Positions 14,067 to 15,936 of a stretch of DNA of 15,936 bases are shown in pieces. Numbering within the stretch: position 1 is the stretch's first letter; each line of letters starts with the position of its first letter. Made by a program: the position numbers and the translations under genes. This DNA comes from Saprospiraceae bacterium (GTDB lineage Bacteria > Bacteroidota > Bacteroidia > Chitinophagales > Saprospiraceae). Under the pieces are notes generated by a model, which had not been told where the DNA came from, searched no databases, and was given only the letters and a program-made list of their open reading frames with translations. The stretch spans positions 1 through 15,936 of the forward strand of contig JACMMM010000318.1 in assembly GCA_014379065.1 (NCBI GenBank), in the 5' to 3' direction.

Positions 14067-14558
14067 ATGAGGCTAATTCACACACTTATTTTCATTCTGA
14101 CCGGTTTTTTGCCTGCAAATGCCCAGTATTCTGCCATACTTCAAGTGGTCGGCGCTGCAGGTTTAGAAAGCGCCTTGCCGGGCATTTCCGTTCAATCCAC
14201 CGTTGGCGAGGTGGCAACGCTCACTTTGAGCAACAACCTGCAGGCTTGCACCCAGGGTTTTCACCAGGATAACCGGGTGCTTATCTCGGTATCGGCCATA
14301 GAGCCGATCACGCTGGCGGGCTTGTCGGTTTTTCCCAACCCGGCCGAAACGGTCGTTACGCTCAAAAGCGAAACACCTTTTATACCTGGTACGCAGGTCG
14401 AATTGTTCGATGCGTCGGGTAAATACCTTCAAACGGTATCCCTTGAGACCGGATCAGTTGAGCGGCGCATTGACCTGACCATGCTCCCGACCGGATCCTA
14501 CCTCCTCCACATTCGCAACCCGGTAGGTATGGCCGGATTTCAACTCATTAAAATGTAA
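14058..14558 (+). CDS. Small T9SS-exported protein
   Basis: 166 residues from 14058, or 163 from the ATG at 14067, which fits a signal peptide better (MRLIHTLIFIL, ending PANAQ). Residues 25-70 contain a pattern common in short Bacteroidota T9SS cargo, VVGAAGLESALPGISVQSTV, then GEVATLTL and TQGFHQ: a compact domain with a conserved Gly-Glu and a closing T-Q-G-F. From about residue 85 (LSVFPNPAETVVTLKS) to the end (MAGFQLIKM) is a type A T9SS sorting domain. The mature protein is therefore a tiny surface or secreted domain plus the export tag. It is nine nt ahead of the fibre-like gene, so the two are probably co-transcribed, and it lies behind the inverted repeat at 14042-14066. Confidence 0.85.
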   Translation: MYTMRLIHTLIFILTGFLPANAQYSAILQVVGAAGLESALPGISVQSTVGEVATLTLSNNLQACTQGFHQDNRVLISVSAIEPITLAGLSVFPNPAETVVTLKSETPFIPGTQVELFDASGKYLQTVSLETGSVERRIDLTMLPTGSYLLHIRNPVGMAGFQLIKM

Positions 14559-14567
14559 AACCCACCC

Positions 14568-15936
14568 ATGAAAAAGATTACCCTTTTCCTTTTCGCCTTT
14601 TGTTTCCTGCAACTCCTTTCGGCCCAACAAGCCCCCGGCCGCTTCAACTACCAGGCCGCCGTGCGCAACAGTTCCGGCGACCCGCTGATCAACCAACTGG
14701 TTTCGCTGCAAATCAGCATCACCGACGGTTCCCCCAATGGTGCGAGCCAATATGTGGAAAGACATACACTGAGTACCAACGCGTTCGGACTGATAAACCT
14801 TCAAATCGGTGCGGGGCAATTTCAATCGGGCGATTTCAACGCCATCTCCTGGGGTCAAACCCCAAAATGGTTGAAAATTGACATTGACCCGAACGGCGGC
14901 AATAACTTTTCCCCCTTGGGCGCCACTGAGCTACTTTCCGTTCCGTATGCCCTTTATGCCCAACAATCAGCCGATAATAGCCCTACAAATGAATTGCAAA
15001 CACTTTCACTAAACGGTACTCAACTAAGCCTCTCGAACGGCGGCGGCACCGTTAACCTTCCGGTCGGTGGCGGCTGGACGGAATCATCGGCACTGAGTAC
15101 GACCGACCAAACGAAAAAAGTTGGAATTGGTGTCATAAGCCCTAACCAAAAACTACAGGTACACGATGAAGGCCAATCCTTTACCTGGTTGCAGCTCTCG
15201 CATGGCGGCAGCGGCGGCACGAATGGAGATGGCGCTTTTATTGGCGAAATTGTGAGCGATTTAAAAATAGAAAATTGTGAAACAGGGGATATTACCCTTG
15301 GTACCTGTATCACCCCCAATCAGTTGGTTGTCAAAAACAATGGCAATGTGGAAATTGCCGGGCAACTAAAAATCGCGGGTGGTTCGCCGGGCGAGGGCAA
15401 GGTACTGACCAGCGATGCAACTGGACTGGCAAGTTGGCAGAACGCCGTAGGGTCGACTTATACCGCCGGAGACGGTATTTCGATCGACAGTGGAACCATC
15501 AGCACACCCTGGAAAATCTCTGATGAATCCGGGTTCTCAACTGTGCTGCAAACTAAATACCCCGTTCAAGCAAGCGGACTGCTTATCAAACAATATAACA
15601 ATTGGGGTGCTTCTGTAAACCTTTTTGGATTAGCCGGCACAAGTGAGGCGCCGGCGCCTGTTGGATTAAATTCCACACTGGGTAATCTTTTTTTTGGGGG
15701 TAGTTATGGGAGCGGGAACACATGGAATGGTGGCGCCTGGATAACGTGTGCAACTGCTGAAGATTGGTCCGCGCCAGGTAGTAAAACAACAGCAAAACTA
15801 TCTTTTTTTACAAATGAGGATGGATTTTATAGATTAAGAATGTTGATTAACGGAAATGGCCAGGTTAGTATTAATTCTGGTAACGTAAGTAACCTTGACG
15901 TCATTAACTCTCGGTTCCTTGCGAACCACCGAACGA
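14568..15936 (+). CDS. Large secreted fibre-like protein (partial, runs off the window)
   Basis: The ATG at 14568 opens a frame of at least 456 codons with no stop before the window edge. The signal peptide ends QLLSAQ, followed by an N-terminal domain of about 120 residues (GRFNYQAAVRNSSGDPL to LLSVPYALYAQ) found at the start of many Bacteroidota surface proteins. Next come a DNSPTNELQTLSLNGTQLSL repeat-type linker, a KVGIGVISPNQKLQV segment and a second GNVEIAGQLKIAGGSPGEGKVLTSD segment typical of phage tail-fibre-like or trimeric fibre proteins. From about residue 300 onward the sequence is Gly/Asn/Thr-rich and beta-like (GNLFFGGSYGSGN). Such proteins often end in a self-cleaving chaperone or sorting domain, which cannot be seen here. 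It is probably a trimeric surface fibre or adhesin. Confidence 0.85.
   Translation, partial: MKKITLFLFAFCFLQLLSAQQAPGRFNYQAAVRNSSGDPLINQLVSLQISITDGSPNGASQYVERHTLSTNAFGLINLQIGAGQFQSGDFNAISWGQTPKWLKIDIDPNGGNNFSPLGATELLSVPYALYAQQSADNSPTNELQTLSLNGTQLSLSNGGGTVNLPVGGGWTESSALSTTDQTKKVGIGVISPNQKLQVHDEGQSFTWLQLSHGGSGGTNGDGAFIGEIVSDLKIENCETGDITLGTCITPNQLVVKNNGNVEIAGQLKIAGGSPGEGKVLTSDATGLASWQNAVGSTYTAGDGISIDSGTISTPWKISDESGFSTVLQTKYPVQASGLLIKQYNNWGASVNLFGLAGTSEAPAPVGLNSTLGNLFFGGSYGSGNTWNGGAWITCATAEDWSAPGSKTTAKLSFFTNEDGFYRLRMLINGNGQVSINSGNVSNLDVINSRFLANHRT

Overview
The window looks like a chromosome segment of a Bacteroidota bacterium, most likely of the Saprospiria or a related group. The signs are: type IX secretion (T9SS) sorting domains at the C-termini of secreted proteins, Lys/Arg-start signal peptides ending in ...AQ, large cysteine-containing Ig-like adhesin modules, delta-60 repeat proteins, a CHAT-TPR protein, and perfect matches to the Bacteroidota promoter element TAnnTTTG. 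No rRNA, tRNA, CRISPR array, integrase or transposase was recognised. The assignment rests on protein character only.

Region 1 (1-2025) is gene-poor and repeat-rich. It holds the possible 3' end of an upstream gene, a 49-bp imperfect inverted repeat, a dispersed repeat with core GGTCAAAAGACACAAGC in four places, and a secreted Ig-like protein (651-1814) that appears cut off in its second module. Region 2 (2026-6048) has an AT-rich exported protein resembling DUF6624, a RidA-fold protein with no arginine at all, an AI-2E-type membrane transporter and, convergent to it, a secreted astacin-like zinc protease. An 87-bp copy of that protease's 3' coding end lies between the RidA and AI-2E genes, so the transporter gene is flanked by direct repeats. 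Region 3 (6231-9461) has a T9SS-exported delta-60 repeat protein with its own promoter, a secreted protein of unknown function, and a small winged-helix-like ORF interrupted at a canonical -1 slippery heptamer.

Region 4 (9511-15936, open at the right edge) is the most interesting. All genes are on the + strand: an exported TPR-CHAT (caspase-like) protein with an intact His/Cys dyad; an ECF-type sigma factor with a good promoter inside the end of the CHAT gene; a single-pass membrane protein placed and shaped like an anti-sigma factor; then, behind a perfect 9-bp inverted repeat, a small T9SS cargo protein and a large fibre-like secreted protein that runs off the window. My inference is a surface-sensing module in which the sigma/anti-sigma pair controls the CHAT protein and/or the secreted surface proteins. 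The sequence shows the gene order and domains; the regulatory wiring is inference.
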